DNA from: Naumovozyma dairenensis CBS 421
Taxonomy: Eukaryota > Ascomycota > Saccharomycetes > Saccharomycetales > Saccharomycetaceae
Assembly: GCF_000227115.2 (NCBI RefSeq)
Contig: NC_016483.1
Coordinates: forward strand, 930,001-994,000
Direction of reading: 5' to 3'
DNA length: 64,000 nt
Made by a program: the position numbers and the translations under genes. Each line of letters begins with the position of its first letter. Positions within the stretch are counted from its first letter, which is position 1. Shown here piece by piece: positions 40,145-49,858 of this stretch. Under the pieces are notes generated by a model, which made no database searches, was not told where the DNA came from, and saw only the letters and a program-made list of their open reading frames with translations.

Positions 40145-40603
40145 AGAGTATTAGAGTAGGTTGATTACATTTCCCATTGTCATCTTCAGGCCTCACATAC
40201 AGAAAGTATAGACAACAGAGGTATATGAATTGGTACATCGGTAGTCGCAACGATACGCATAACTATTGTCATCAACTACAAATACATCCTTTCGTTCTCA
40301 AATTACGACTACGCGTAGTAACTATCTCCAAATAGACCTATTTGTGCCTCATCATTTTAGCCCACCATTAACAGAGACGAAGTCAAAGAAAACTATATTC
40401 AATATATTTATTCTTCAATTTACTCCGTTATTATATTCTTCTTGCTGCCACTTCCACGACCCGTCGTCCGAGTTGATAGCACTGCCCTGTTCCACTTTCA
40501 ATTATAGACAATTCCACAACTTTGTTAAGCAGGTTCATATAATTGGAAATATCCACTATTTTTTTGTATACAGTTACAACGCTATTAGTGGCCATTTTTT
40601 GCA

Positions 40604-42424
40604 ATGCCTGTTCCGAAATCTATAAGAGGTGTAAACCATGTTTCATCATCAATAACACCAACACGTATAACTCCTATCGGTATGAATCCGAAAATAGAAC
40701 GGAAACAACAAAAACATAATACATTCGAACAATTATCATCATCTTCATCATGGTCATCTGCTTCAATATCATCTCCATATCAACAGAGTGATAATTTATT
40801 GACAAAAAATTCAACAGCGAAAGATGCTATAGATAATACAGGACCACATCCTAAAAAGAATTCAACCAAAATAACAATGGCACAAGGACCAACCGCCACT
40901 GAGAATGAGAATAAAAATAAAAACCCGTCATCATGGGAACCTGAAGATGACATTTTATTACGTCAATTGAAGGAACTCAAAAAATTAGGTTGGAAAGAAA
41001 TTGCACAACATTTTCATAACAGAACTCCAAACGCTTGTCAATTTAGATGGAGAAGATTGAAATCTGGGAATCTTAAATCCAATAAGACCGCTTTACTTGA
41101 TTTGTCCCAATTAACGATGGGTAGTGACATTAAAAGGTCGTCTACTCCACTAGAGCCTATCGTCTCTTCTAATGGTTCTACTTCTGATAAATATAAAGAT
41201 CTTATACCCAAATCAAACAAACCAAAAGCAGTTGTTTCGATTATTGAACCTAAGAGAAAAGAAACAATAGATGATAATACTATTTCAACTTCATTTAATG
41301 GTTTCGTGTCTCCTAAGAATATACGTTCAAATATATCCATTGATAAGACCCTGTTATCACCTCCGCCAGGTTTACCAAAATTACCTGCATCTCATACTAA
41401 TGCAACAAAGGCATCAAAATCTTTTGTAAAACCGAGATCATTTTCTCATTCCGTAACACGACCAAATTTCTCGACGTCACAATCATCTGTTGCAACATCT
41501 ATGAAATTACAACCTGATGCAGAAAACATTGGATTTATACCTAAAATAATAATTAAATCAAGGCGCAGTTCTTTTGCAACGAATTTTAATAACACTACTA
41601 ATAATATTAATAATAATATTAATAATAATATTAATAATGCTCCAACCAATTCAAATTTATTATCGACCATGAAGACAACATTAGTAACATCAAAGTCAAG
41701 GAGAAATTCTTTTCTTCCATCTAGTCATCAACATCACCATCAACATACCTATATAAATAATAATAATAATCATTTGCACACTATGAACCACCCCCATCAT
41801 CAATATCATCATAATACCCCAAGAAGACTATCTTTCAACTATAACAATAGCAATAACAACAGTAATACTAATTCAGTAACAAATTCAAGAAGATCATCTA
41901 TGGTAATGGCCCCAAATTCAGCAAATATAGTTTTCAATAACTATCAACCATCACTACCAAATACAAGGAAAAACTCAATTACAGTATTAAGGAAAGAACA
42001 ATTACCGTCAGCTGTACATACAAATTCTATTGAACCACAACAACAAGAACAGCGACACTCATTCTCTTCCAAGTTCACTTTCATTAATTCTGAAAATCCT
42101 CATGCAAACCATAGAGATAGAAAAGAATTGTTTAGTATGTGGACAAATGATGAAGATGACGTACTGAAAATCGGTAACTCTAAAAAATTATCAGCAATTG
42201 AATTATCTATATTATTACCAAATAAATCAGATAATCAGATTGAAACTCGTATGAAAAAATTATTCACGACTAAGGAAGAAGAGCGTGATCATGACGATGC
42301 GCTGGATGGTGACCATCTAAGTGTTCTGCATTCATATTCGAAAATGAAAACCGATATTATTGATGATTCTGTTAATGAGAATAAATATTTGCCCACACCA
42401 AAATTCTCACCTTCTGATGAATAA
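40604..42424 (+). CDS. TOD6: Myb-type PAC-binding repressor Tod6/Dot6
   Basis: A 606-residue protein with a Myb/SANT domain at residues 109-155 (WEPEDDILLRQLKELKKLGW, then NRTPNACQFRWRRLKSGNLK), the signature of Dot6 and Tod6. These repress ribosome-biogenesis genes through the PAC motif by recruiting the Rpd3L deacetylase, and are inactivated by TORC1-Sch9/PKA phosphorylation. RRxSF-type sites (RRSSFATNF, RRNSFLPSS, RRLSFNY, RRSSMV, RKNSI) fit that control. Asn runs lie near residues 330-345. A second degenerate Myb-like segment is at 513-555. The locus corresponds to TOD6 (YBL054W); DOT6 is the duplicate. The gene's own upstream region carries a PAC cluster. Confidence 0.92.
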   Translation: MPVPKSIRGVNHVSSSITPTRITPIGMNPKIERKQQKHNTFEQLSSSSSWSSASISSPYQQSDNLLTKNSTAKDAIDNTGPHPKKNSTKITMAQGPTATENENKNKNPSSWEPEDDILLRQLKELKKLGWKEIAQHFHNRTPNACQFRWRRLKSGNLKSNKTALLDLSQLTMGSDIKRSSTPLEPIVSSNGSTSDKYKDLIPKSNKPKAVVSIIEPKRKETIDDNTISTSFNGFVSPKNIRSNISIDKTLLSPPPGLPKLPASHTNATKASKSFVKPRSFSHSVTRPNFSTSQSSVATSMKLQPDAENIGFIPKIIIKSRRSSFATNFNNTTNNINNNINNNINNAPTNSNLLSTMKTTLVTSKSRRNSFLPSSHQHHHQHTYINNNNNHLHTMNHPHHQYHHNTPRRLSFNYNNSNNNSNTNSVTNSRRSSMVMAPNSANIVFNNYQPSLPNTRKNSITVLRKEQLPSAVHTNSIEPQQQEQRHSFSSKFTFINSENPHANHRDRKELFSMWTNDEDDVLKIGNSKKLSAIELSILLPNKSDNQIETRMKKLFTTKEEERDHDDALDGDHLSVLHSYSKMKTDIIDDSVNENKYLPTPKFSPSDE

Positions 42425-42790
42425 ATTACTTCACGTGAAGAACTGCTATCGTCATGGTCACAATGGGGATTCCATATGGACAAATAAACAAGAGGAACTA
42501 GTAAAAATCAGCTATATATTATATTCGAAAATTATTAAATAAGGAAAAATCAAACCAAATGGAATCAAGGGAGAAATATGTAAGTTTTCATTTCCCAAAA
42601 TTTTCAATCTATGTAAACATAAGATACTATAAAGAATTTTATACACCAGGCGTATAGGAAAAACTTACCTCCGTGGAACCTTTATATTTTTCATTAGCTT
42701 CAGTTGGAAACCATCTGTAAATATAAAGTATGATGAAGATGGATATATAAGCCTATTTGCTAGGTGGTATTTTCTAATTGTGGGATATTG

Positions 42791-43119
42791 TGTTAGATGT
42801 AATTTACTCCTTATTGATATTTTTATGAATACGTTCAGGTATAATATAGATAAGTCTAGTTTTATATGTTCGGTTACATAATAGGCAGCTAGGATAATAA
42901 TGTGAAAAGGTGAATACCTAAAGGTTCTAAGATTGGTAACACTCTCTGAAGTAGCTTCGATTGCAAGGTTATCATTAGTAGTTCTTGAAAGGATCGTCAG
43001 GCTCGGCCTGTCGCATATGCGGGTAATACCCTTTATTATGATCCTCGTTATACAGCTAGTACTTACCTTACACTATAACATGCTCAAGTATATAAACCTA
43101 GGTGTAGTTTAGTGCAACA
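42791..43119. repeat. Possible degenerate solo LTR
   Basis: It starts TGTTAG and ends GTGCAACA, about 330 bp, the size and ends of a Ty-type LTR, with a TATATAAA near the end. Parts (42810-42990) resemble 57075-57230. There is no target-site duplication and no intact element, so this is tentative. Confidence 0.25.
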
Positions 43120-43974
43120 AAACCAACCCCAAAGTTTTAAACGCCTAGAAAAATAAAGGGTTGAAAATGGTTCCTTTGGATTCCCTTCAGGTGAAAAATC
43201 AAGAAATAATATTTATAACAGGGGAAAGTTCAAGTTAATGGGTGTATTATCCCCGCGAAGCGAAATTCGGCGAGTTTTTTCCGTTCAGATTTCAACTGGT
43301 GGAAAATCGTCGGAACATCAGTTGAAACCTCCTCCAAAAAAATTGAATTAGAGTGTTGATGAAAATGGAATTGAAAATGTTAACTAACAGTGGACCAATA
43401 ATTATTTTCATTCCCAAGGTGTTTTTCTAAGGCATTTACAATTCATTACTTGCAAAGTATATACATGATTTAATTGTTTCCTGCCATTCGTAGCATCTCA
43501 TGATATTGCTAGAATTGCCTTGCCATAGGAGTCATAATTAAAGCAAAGAGGAACTTTTCCATTCCGGTCATCTATTCAAAATAATTTGATCAAGTATCTT
43601 TAAGAACCACCTTACCTTTGTAATATTTCTACGTCATCAAGTATTTCCTACCTGAATATTAATTACATTCCCGTGGTCTCTCTCTTGTTACTCCAGGTAA
43701 TTCCAAGTGTTTATTAAACACATCTGAGCGGGTTTTTCATAGTAAATAACTATTATTTGTGTTGAAGTTGGTACTCCTACGGTTGTTATTGGCTTTAATA
43801 ATTATTAATCTAAACCCATTAAGCGCATATCTTAACTAGGTTTAGCATATGGCAATTGACCACCTGACTAATACTTTGATAACAGAAGGTAATTACAATT
43901 TAGCAACAAATGATTTGTTGAAAGAACTTTAGATTGCACTTTTTTCAGTACCTTTGTTAGCTTTCATTTGGAGT

Positions 43975-43988
43975 CTGTCGCGCGACAG
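43975..43988. other. 14-bp perfect palindrome CTGTCGCGCGACAG
   Basis: Fully self-complementary, about 450 bp upstream of the first permease. It shares the GTCGCG half-site with the inverted repeat at 55335-55365. Confidence 0.8.
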
Positions 43989-44434
43989 GTTGTCTGGGTT
44001 TAGGACAAATTTTAATGTTAGACATTTATAACGACAAATAGACCTAAATTATATAGTGGTGTAAGGAAATCTTATTAAAATTTTCTGGACAAGGTTAGAC
44101 ATTTCTTCGAAGAGAAAATTTTTTGCCGACGCACTTATCTGGAATTTGAAACTGGCGCGTGAATTAGAAGTTCCTGCAGAACAATCAACTGTCGAGATAT
44201 GTTTCCGATTAAACCTTTGTGCGAGATAATCTTGGACTAATTATTTAATCACTCGAAGCTCTTTAATGATCTTACTTCAAATATATAAGACATCGAGAAA
44301 GAATATATTTTAATACATCTATTCGAGTATCTCTGTTATTTTTTGACTTCATATTTTAGGTAATGCAATTCTATATTTAGACTATAGTAAACTTTTAGCA
44401 AGTTCTCAAGATACGTACAAAAAATAAAATTCCA

Positions 44435-46015
44435 ATGTCCGAATTCGAGGCAAAAGAAACATATGACATAGTAGACTTAGAGAAGAATTTCCCGAGCACA
44501 CAAACGTCAGAAAAGGTATTCACAGAGAATGGAAGTTTATCCGTTGAAGAACAATTTTCGGTTGACAATACTAAAGCTGCTAAATTAGTGATATTCAGTA
44601 ATCTAATAAATCGACTAAATGCGGAAACGAACGGTATCGACCCAATATCTGATGAAGACAAAACTGAGGGATCTGTTCTAAATGCAACAACTATGTGGTT
44701 CTCCGCTAATTTAGTACTTTCGGCATATGCTGTTGGTGCTTTGGGCCCCCTAGCTTTTGGCCTGAATTTCGGGACATCAGTTCTGACAGTCGTTTTCTTT
44801 AACATTTTAGGAGTATTACCTGTTGCATTCTTTTCACTTTTTGGTCCAGAATTAGGTCTAAGGCAGATGATTTTATCGAGATTTTTAACGGGTAATATTA
44901 CAGGAAGAATTTTCTCGTTATTTAATTGTGTCGCTTGTGTTGGGTGGTGTGTTTTAAACACAATTGTTGCAGCACAGTTGCTAAATATGGTCAATGAAGG
45001 TGGACATCAATTACCACTATGGGCAGGCTGTCTTGTCATCATTTCAGGTACGGTTCTAGTTACATTTTTCGGTTTTAAAATTATTCATGCTTATGAAAAA
45101 TGGTCATGGGTACCCAACTTTGCTGTTTTCCTAATTATTATTGCGCGTTTGAAAATGTCAGGTAAATTTTCTGGTGGTGAATGGACTTCTGGCTCAACTA
45201 CAGCTGGTAACGTCTTATCATTTGGTTGTGCAGCTTTTGGTTATGCTGCTGCTTGGGCGACATACGCGGCGGATTATACTGTTTATATGCCAAGAGATAG
45301 TAATAAATTCAAAATCTTCTTTTCCCTAGTAGCGGGGTTAATTTTCCCATTATGCTTTACTATGATATTGGGTGCAGCATGTGCAATGGGTGCTGTCAAT
45401 GATCCGGTCTGGAAACAATATTACGATACAAATGCAATGGGTGGTTTAACATACGCAATTTTGGTTCCAAATTCATTACACGGGTTTGGAGATTTTTGTT
45501 GTGTATTATTAGCCTTATCCACCATCGCTAACAACATTCCAAACATGTATACCATTGCATTGTCCGTCCAAGCTTTTTGGGAGCCATTGGCTAAAATTCC
45601 AAGAGCATTATGGAGTGTGGCAGGTAATGCTACAGCATTGGGTATTGCCATTCCAGCATGTTATTACTTCGAATCTTTCCTAGAAAAGTTTATGAATACA
45701 ATTGCTTATTATGCAGCAATATATATTTGTTTATCCTGCGCCGAACATTTCGTCTTTAGACGTAGCATCAAAGCATATAATGTGGAAGACTGGAATGATC
45801 CATCAAAATTACCCGTAGGGATAGCAGGGTGTGCCGGGTTGATTGTTGGTGCATTTGGTGTAGCCTTAGGAATGTGCCAATCTTATTGGGTCGGTGAAAT
45901 TGCACGGCTGATCGGAAAATCAGGTGGGGATATTGGATTTGAATTGGGTGGGGGATGGGCGTTCATTACTTACGTTGTCGTTAGATTTTTGGAACTCAAG
46001 TATATTGGGCGTTAA
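44435..46015 (+). CDS. FCY21: Purine-cytosine permease, diverged tandem copy (Fcy21-like)
   Basis: A 526-residue NCS1-family transporter with about 12 membrane segments. It imports cytosine and purines by proton symport across the plasma membrane. Family landmarks: RLNAETNGIDPISDEDKT before helix 1, MWFSANLVLSAYAVGALGPL, LGLRQMILSRF, WSWVPNFAVFL, ATYAADYTVYMPRDSNKFKI, and the loop STIANNIPNMYTIALS, where mutations in Fcy2 are known to alter substrate affinity. It is clearly paralogous to the gene at 48236 but more diverged from S. cerevisiae Fcy2 than that one (for example GNVEDWNDPSKLPV-type loop retained, C-terminus FLELKYIGR). S. cerevisiae also has extra copies (FCY21, FCY22), but those need not be orthologous. 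The substrate is inferred. Confidence 0.9.
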   Translation: MSEFEAKETYDIVDLEKNFPSTQTSEKVFTENGSLSVEEQFSVDNTKAAKLVIFSNLINRLNAETNGIDPISDEDKTEGSVLNATTMWFSANLVLSAYAVGALGPLAFGLNFGTSVLTVVFFNILGVLPVAFFSLFGPELGLRQMILSRFLTGNITGRIFSLFNCVACVGWCVLNTIVAAQLLNMVNEGGHQLPLWAGCLVIISGTVLVTFFGFKIIHAYEKWSWVPNFAVFLIIIARLKMSGKFSGGEWTSGSTTAGNVLSFGCAAFGYAAAWATYAADYTVYMPRDSNKFKIFFSLVAGLIFPLCFTMILGAACAMGAVNDPVWKQYYDTNAMGGLTYAILVPNSLHGFGDFCCVLLALSTIANNIPNMYTIALSVQAFWEPLAKIPRALWSVAGNATALGIAIPACYYFESFLEKFMNTIAYYAAIYICLSCAEHFVFRRSIKAYNVEDWNDPSKLPVGIAGCAGLIVGAFGVALGMCQSYWVGEIARLIGKSGGDIGFELGGGWAFITYVVVRFLELKYIGR

Positions 46016-48235
46016 TTACTATGCCGCAAGTTACAACGCCTATTTTTACATAATACATTCTTATTATTCTTATTTCATCAAAACATTATATAATGATTCT
46101 AGATAAACTTTAATTAATATTCTTTTACTTTCAGAGCTCATTGCTAATGTGTTTTGCTTTTGAGGACGATAGACCACGTATACAAAGTGTAGAGTACACC
46201 ATACCGGGTACTTGCTTAACGCAAATTGCTTTCTATGTACAATTCTTGCATCAGAAAATTAAACAGGCTGATGATTTGTTGATTGTTATGCACAGATTAC
46301 ACTTATTATAATGGGCTGGTTAATCGCAGTTTGTAATATTACCTAGGGAACTTAATGAATAATAGCTTCCACGTTGCCAACTTTGGTTACGAAGTATACT
46401 CCAGCTGCCAGTTAGTAGTGACAGAACGAATCAAGAGATCAATTAAGACGTTTCAGGAAAATACTGTGTACAATACAAGAATGTAGAGCCGTTCTCGCCC
46501 GTAATCAATCTATAAGTAAATATTAGTGGCAGGATAATAGACTCTTCTGAGAGATACGCCGTCCAAGAAGCGCAATATATCATACTCATGCTAGTAAACC
46601 AAGTAATTTGCCGTGTTCAACCGACGGATTTAAAACGCAGAAACAAAGGAGATTGAAACAGTTGAAGATCAAGAGAAAATACACTCATCAATTTTGAATG
46701 TCTTTACTAATGTGTGTTTCCTCCTTTCTGCCTAGTTGGTGTACTGGGACCGCTAATATTTGATTTGAACTTTCCTATTAGTAGCTTGGCTATCGATTTT
46801 GATTATCTTTTTTTTGTGGTACGTACTGTCTTAAAATGACCCATTAGAATAGTGTTGCTTAAGAGTGTACCCTTCAGCGAGAGTCGGAGTTACTGCAATA
46901 AAAGTGGCTTAAAAAATATAGTCTCTAAGATTAATAGAGGTCTACTTCTTCCCATAATGCTCTAGAAATCGAAAAAGAAGGTACGCAGTCAGCTCATTCC
47001 ATCTGCGCTAATAAGGCAGATTTAAGGGAGCTGCACAAATTGTATAACCCAATAGTTGATTTTAACGATTAATAGCATCGTTTACATATGGAATTCCTAT
47101 TGAAGTTTTGTATGTCCTATTTATTGTTCGTACTAGACACTGTGTGTTACTTTATTATCCAATTTAGTTATCAAACTCTAGTCACCAGTTTACGTAATGT
47201 TAAATACATATGTGGAATTATATCATGCAACTTCTCAGTTATTAGAGTCTACTTTAGACTCCGTCATTTAAGACTTGGACTGTACGTACGTACGGCTGCA
47301 TATTCAAACTCATTATGTGTAAACTTTACGTCGTTAAGTTTATTATGAAGTAATTTGACACAGGCTTCTCGAGAAATGATGTTTCCCCTCGGTGCTTGTA
47401 CAGGGTGTTCTGAGACACATTTCTGATTCTGGATTTCTAATCAATTTCATAACTGTGAAAACAGCCAATTTATTTTTCTTCACACACGTTTATTAATTTT
47501 TTACTCTGGCAAGCAAGGCGAGCCCCGCCGTAGCAGGGGCAGCAGTAGAAAATTTCGATGAGTAAATTGCTTCGAGAAGGACGCTGCAGGCGGACTCTTC
47601 CTGCAAGCGCCACTAAATGACACCAGGCTTGTTACGGGTTCGGTTAGGGGGTAGGGTAGACGCAATTTTTCCATCCAAAATTTAGGCTAAGAGTTGGGGT
47701 AAAAATTCTCAATTTCTGGCAAGAAGCAGGGTACATTTTCCAACTTTAGGTTACATAGAAAAACAAAATCTGTTCTGGGATAAGTGCCAGAAAAAGCCGG
47801 CCAAAATTACCCAAAAACCCCCGCACAAAAAATTTTAGGCTAGGGCTAGGGCTAAGCTAGGGCTAGGCTAGAAATGTTTTGAAGTAGGGTAGAAACCAGG
47901 CTAGGGAGTTCCAAAAGAGGGTAGGCTAGAAAATTATTTCTACCCATAACATGCCTGAATGACACGCGAAAATTTATCACAAAAATTTTTTTTTTACAGA
48001 GAATTTTGATAACGCTGATAACTTCTGAATGTTATCTAAAATAATACGCATCATCTCTCGAGTAAAAAAATTTATATAAAACCCTTCCACGTAAATTTTT
48101 GTTATCCTTTGAAATACTTTCTTTGAATACTCTGAAAAATATTGGCCTTCATCTTGTCTTTTTAGTGTATAAACTATATATAAACAAAGCTTCATTGCAG
48201 CACATCTTTATATCAAGAATTTCAAACAAATAGAG
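46016..48235. other. Long spacer between the two permeases
   Basis: 2220 bp. The right third (about 47500-47950) is unusual: GC-richer, with CTAGGG-rich repeats (listed separately), then a T-tract and the promoter of the second permease. The frame at 47088-47348 has no recognisable content. No tRNA was seen. Confidence 0.55.
47643..47945 (+). repeat. Irregular CTAGGG/GGGTAG array
   Basis: A dense core at 47836-47871 has repeated GGCTAGGGCTA units. Flanking copies lie at 47643-47659 (TTAGGGGGTAGGGTAG) and 47881-47945 (GTAGGGTAG, GGCTAGGG, GGGTAGGCTAG). It resembles TTAGGG-type sites bound by Tbf1-like proteins, but the period is irregular. Confidence 0.6.
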
Positions 48236-49858
48236 ATGTCTTCATTATCTGATAAGAAAAATGTTTATGAACTAACTACAGATCTAGAAAGAAACTCCGG
48301 TTCTTTCATCAACAGTAATACTCATTCTAGCTCGCCAAACGATGATAACGATGTCAAGATAGCTATAACGTATTCAGGTGATGAAGAAACACCTTACATA
48401 ATAGAAAGTTCAGAACCAGCAAAACTTTCCATCTTTAATAGAATAGCATCACAATTAAATGCAGAAACGAACGGTGTGGAACCAATCACTGATGAAGAGA
48501 AAACTGATGATTCCTTGTTGAATGCTTCTTCAATGTGGTTTTCCGCAAATTTAGTCATAGCGGCATATGCTCTAGGTGGGTTAGGTCCATTAGTCTATGG
48601 TTTAAATTTTGGTACCAGTGTCCTTGTTATTGTTTTTTTCAATATTCTAGGTTTATTATCTGTGGCATTTTTTTCTGTATTTGGTGCAGAGTTTGGATTA
48701 AGACAAATGATTTTATCACGTTTCCTACTGGGGAACATAACTGCTAGAGTTTTTGCAGTGATTAATAGTGTTGCATGTGTGGGTTGGGGTGTTGTCAATA
48801 CACTTGCATCAGCTCAATTGTTGAATATGGTTAATCATACAAGTGGTCATAGTTGTCCTATCTGGGCCGGTTGTTTAATCATTGTCGGCTGTACAGTATT
48901 GGTCACATTTTTCGGTTATAACATTATTCACGCTTATGAAAGATGGTCATGGGTACCAAATTTGGCTGTTTTCTTAGTTATCATTGCAAGGTTATCTAAA
49001 TCTGGGAACTTCTCTGGTGGTGAATGGACTTCCGGTCCAAATACTGCTGCTAGTGTGTTATCATTCGGTTCTGCAGTTTATGGGTTTGCTACAGGTTATA
49101 CTACATTTGCAGCTGATTATACTGTCTATATGCCACGTAGTACCAACAAATATAAGATTTTCTTCTCTATTGTTGCAGGTCTATCATTCCCATTATTCTT
49201 CACTATGATATTAGGTGCTGCCTGTGCTATGGGTGCTGTTAATAACCCAGCTTGGAAAGCCTACTATGATACTAATGGTATGGGTGGTGTTACATACGCA
49301 GTATTGGTTCCAAATTCTCTTCATGGTTTTGGTGAATTTTGTTGTGTTCTTTTAGCTATGTCTACTGTATCTAACAATATCCCAAATATGTATACAGTTG
49401 CGCTATCTGTCCAGGCTATATGGTCACCTTTATCCAAGGTCCCAAGAGTTGCGTGGACGATGATGGCCAATGCTGCCACTTTCGGTATTGCTGTTCCTGC
49501 AGGCTATTACTTTGATGGGTTTATGGAAAACTTCATGAATACTATTGGTTACTATTTGGCTATTTACACTGCAATTTCATTATCTGAACATTTTATTTAC
49601 AGACATGGATTCAAAGGTTACAACATTGAAGATTGGAATGATACTTCTAAATTGCCAATTGGTATTGCTGGATGTTGTGCTTTAGTTGTAGGTGCATTTG
49701 GTGTTGCATTAGGGATGAGCCAAACATATTGGACAGGTGAAATTGCTGTCTTAATTGGTGACTTCGGTGGTGATATCGGGTTTGAATTAGGTGCTAGTTG
49801 GGCATTCATAGTATACAATATTTTGAGACCGTTAGAAATAAAATACTTCGGTCGTTAG
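48236..49858 (+). CDS. FCY2: Purine-cytosine permease Fcy2
   Basis: A 540-residue NCS1 transporter, the closer of the two copies to S. cerevisiae Fcy2 (533 residues). It shares YIIESSEPAKLS, LNAETNGVEPITDEEKTDDS, MWFSANLVIAAYALGGLGPL, STVSNNIPNMYTVALSVQA and the C-terminus ASWAFIVYNILRPLEIKYFG. It takes up adenine, guanine, hypoxanthine and cytosine by proton symport. About 12 membrane helices follow a 95-residue cytosolic N-tail. It lies upstream of HIS1, matching the S. cerevisiae order FCY2-HIS1-GIP2 (YER056C to YER054C). With the copy at 44435 it forms a same-strand tandem pair, so unequal exchange or an older duplication is likely. Confidence 0.94.
   Translation: MSSLSDKKNVYELTTDLERNSGSFINSNTHSSSPNDDNDVKIAITYSGDEETPYIIESSEPAKLSIFNRIASQLNAETNGVEPITDEEKTDDSLLNASSMWFSANLVIAAYALGGLGPLVYGLNFGTSVLVIVFFNILGLLSVAFFSVFGAEFGLRQMILSRFLLGNITARVFAVINSVACVGWGVVNTLASAQLLNMVNHTSGHSCPIWAGCLIIVGCTVLVTFFGYNIIHAYERWSWVPNLAVFLVIIARLSKSGNFSGGEWTSGPNTAASVLSFGSAVYGFATGYTTFAADYTVYMPRSTNKYKIFFSIVAGLSFPLFFTMILGAACAMGAVNNPAWKAYYDTNGMGGVTYAVLVPNSLHGFGEFCCVLLAMSTVSNNIPNMYTVALSVQAIWSPLSKVPRVAWTMMANAATFGIAVPAGYYFDGFMENFMNTIGYYLAIYTAISLSEHFIYRHGFKGYNIEDWNDTSKLPIGIAGCCALVVGAFGVALGMSQTYWTGEIAVLIGDFGGDIGFELGASWAFIVYNILRPLEIKYFGR

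Larger units (their letters stand above)
38964..40603. other. Divergent KIP1-TOD6 region; right breakpoint of the inverted segment
   Basis: A 1640-bp spacer. The right half carries a PAC cluster, an RRPE and an ACGCGT palindrome (CTACGCGTAG, 40309-40318). The left half, near KIP1, has no clear motif. The plus frame at 40266-40625 has no ATG at its start and looks random. Confidence 0.55.
42425..44434. other. Long spacer between TOD6 and the first permease
   Basis: 2010 bp at a synteny break (TOD6 next to an FCY2-type gene is not the S. cerevisiae order). It contains a possible LTR relic (42791-43119), an inverted repeat TTTCAACTG/CAGTTGAAA (43290-43298 and 43319-43327) and a 14-bp palindrome (43975-43988). 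No gene was seen. Confidence 0.55.

Noticed and set aside
40266..40625. 119-codon frame overlapping the TOD6 start
   Set aside because: It starts at TTG, overlaps TOD6 and has random-looking content.
47088..47348. 86-codon frame between the permeases
   Set aside because: Hydrophobic and basic but without recognisable features; likely chance in AT-rich DNA.
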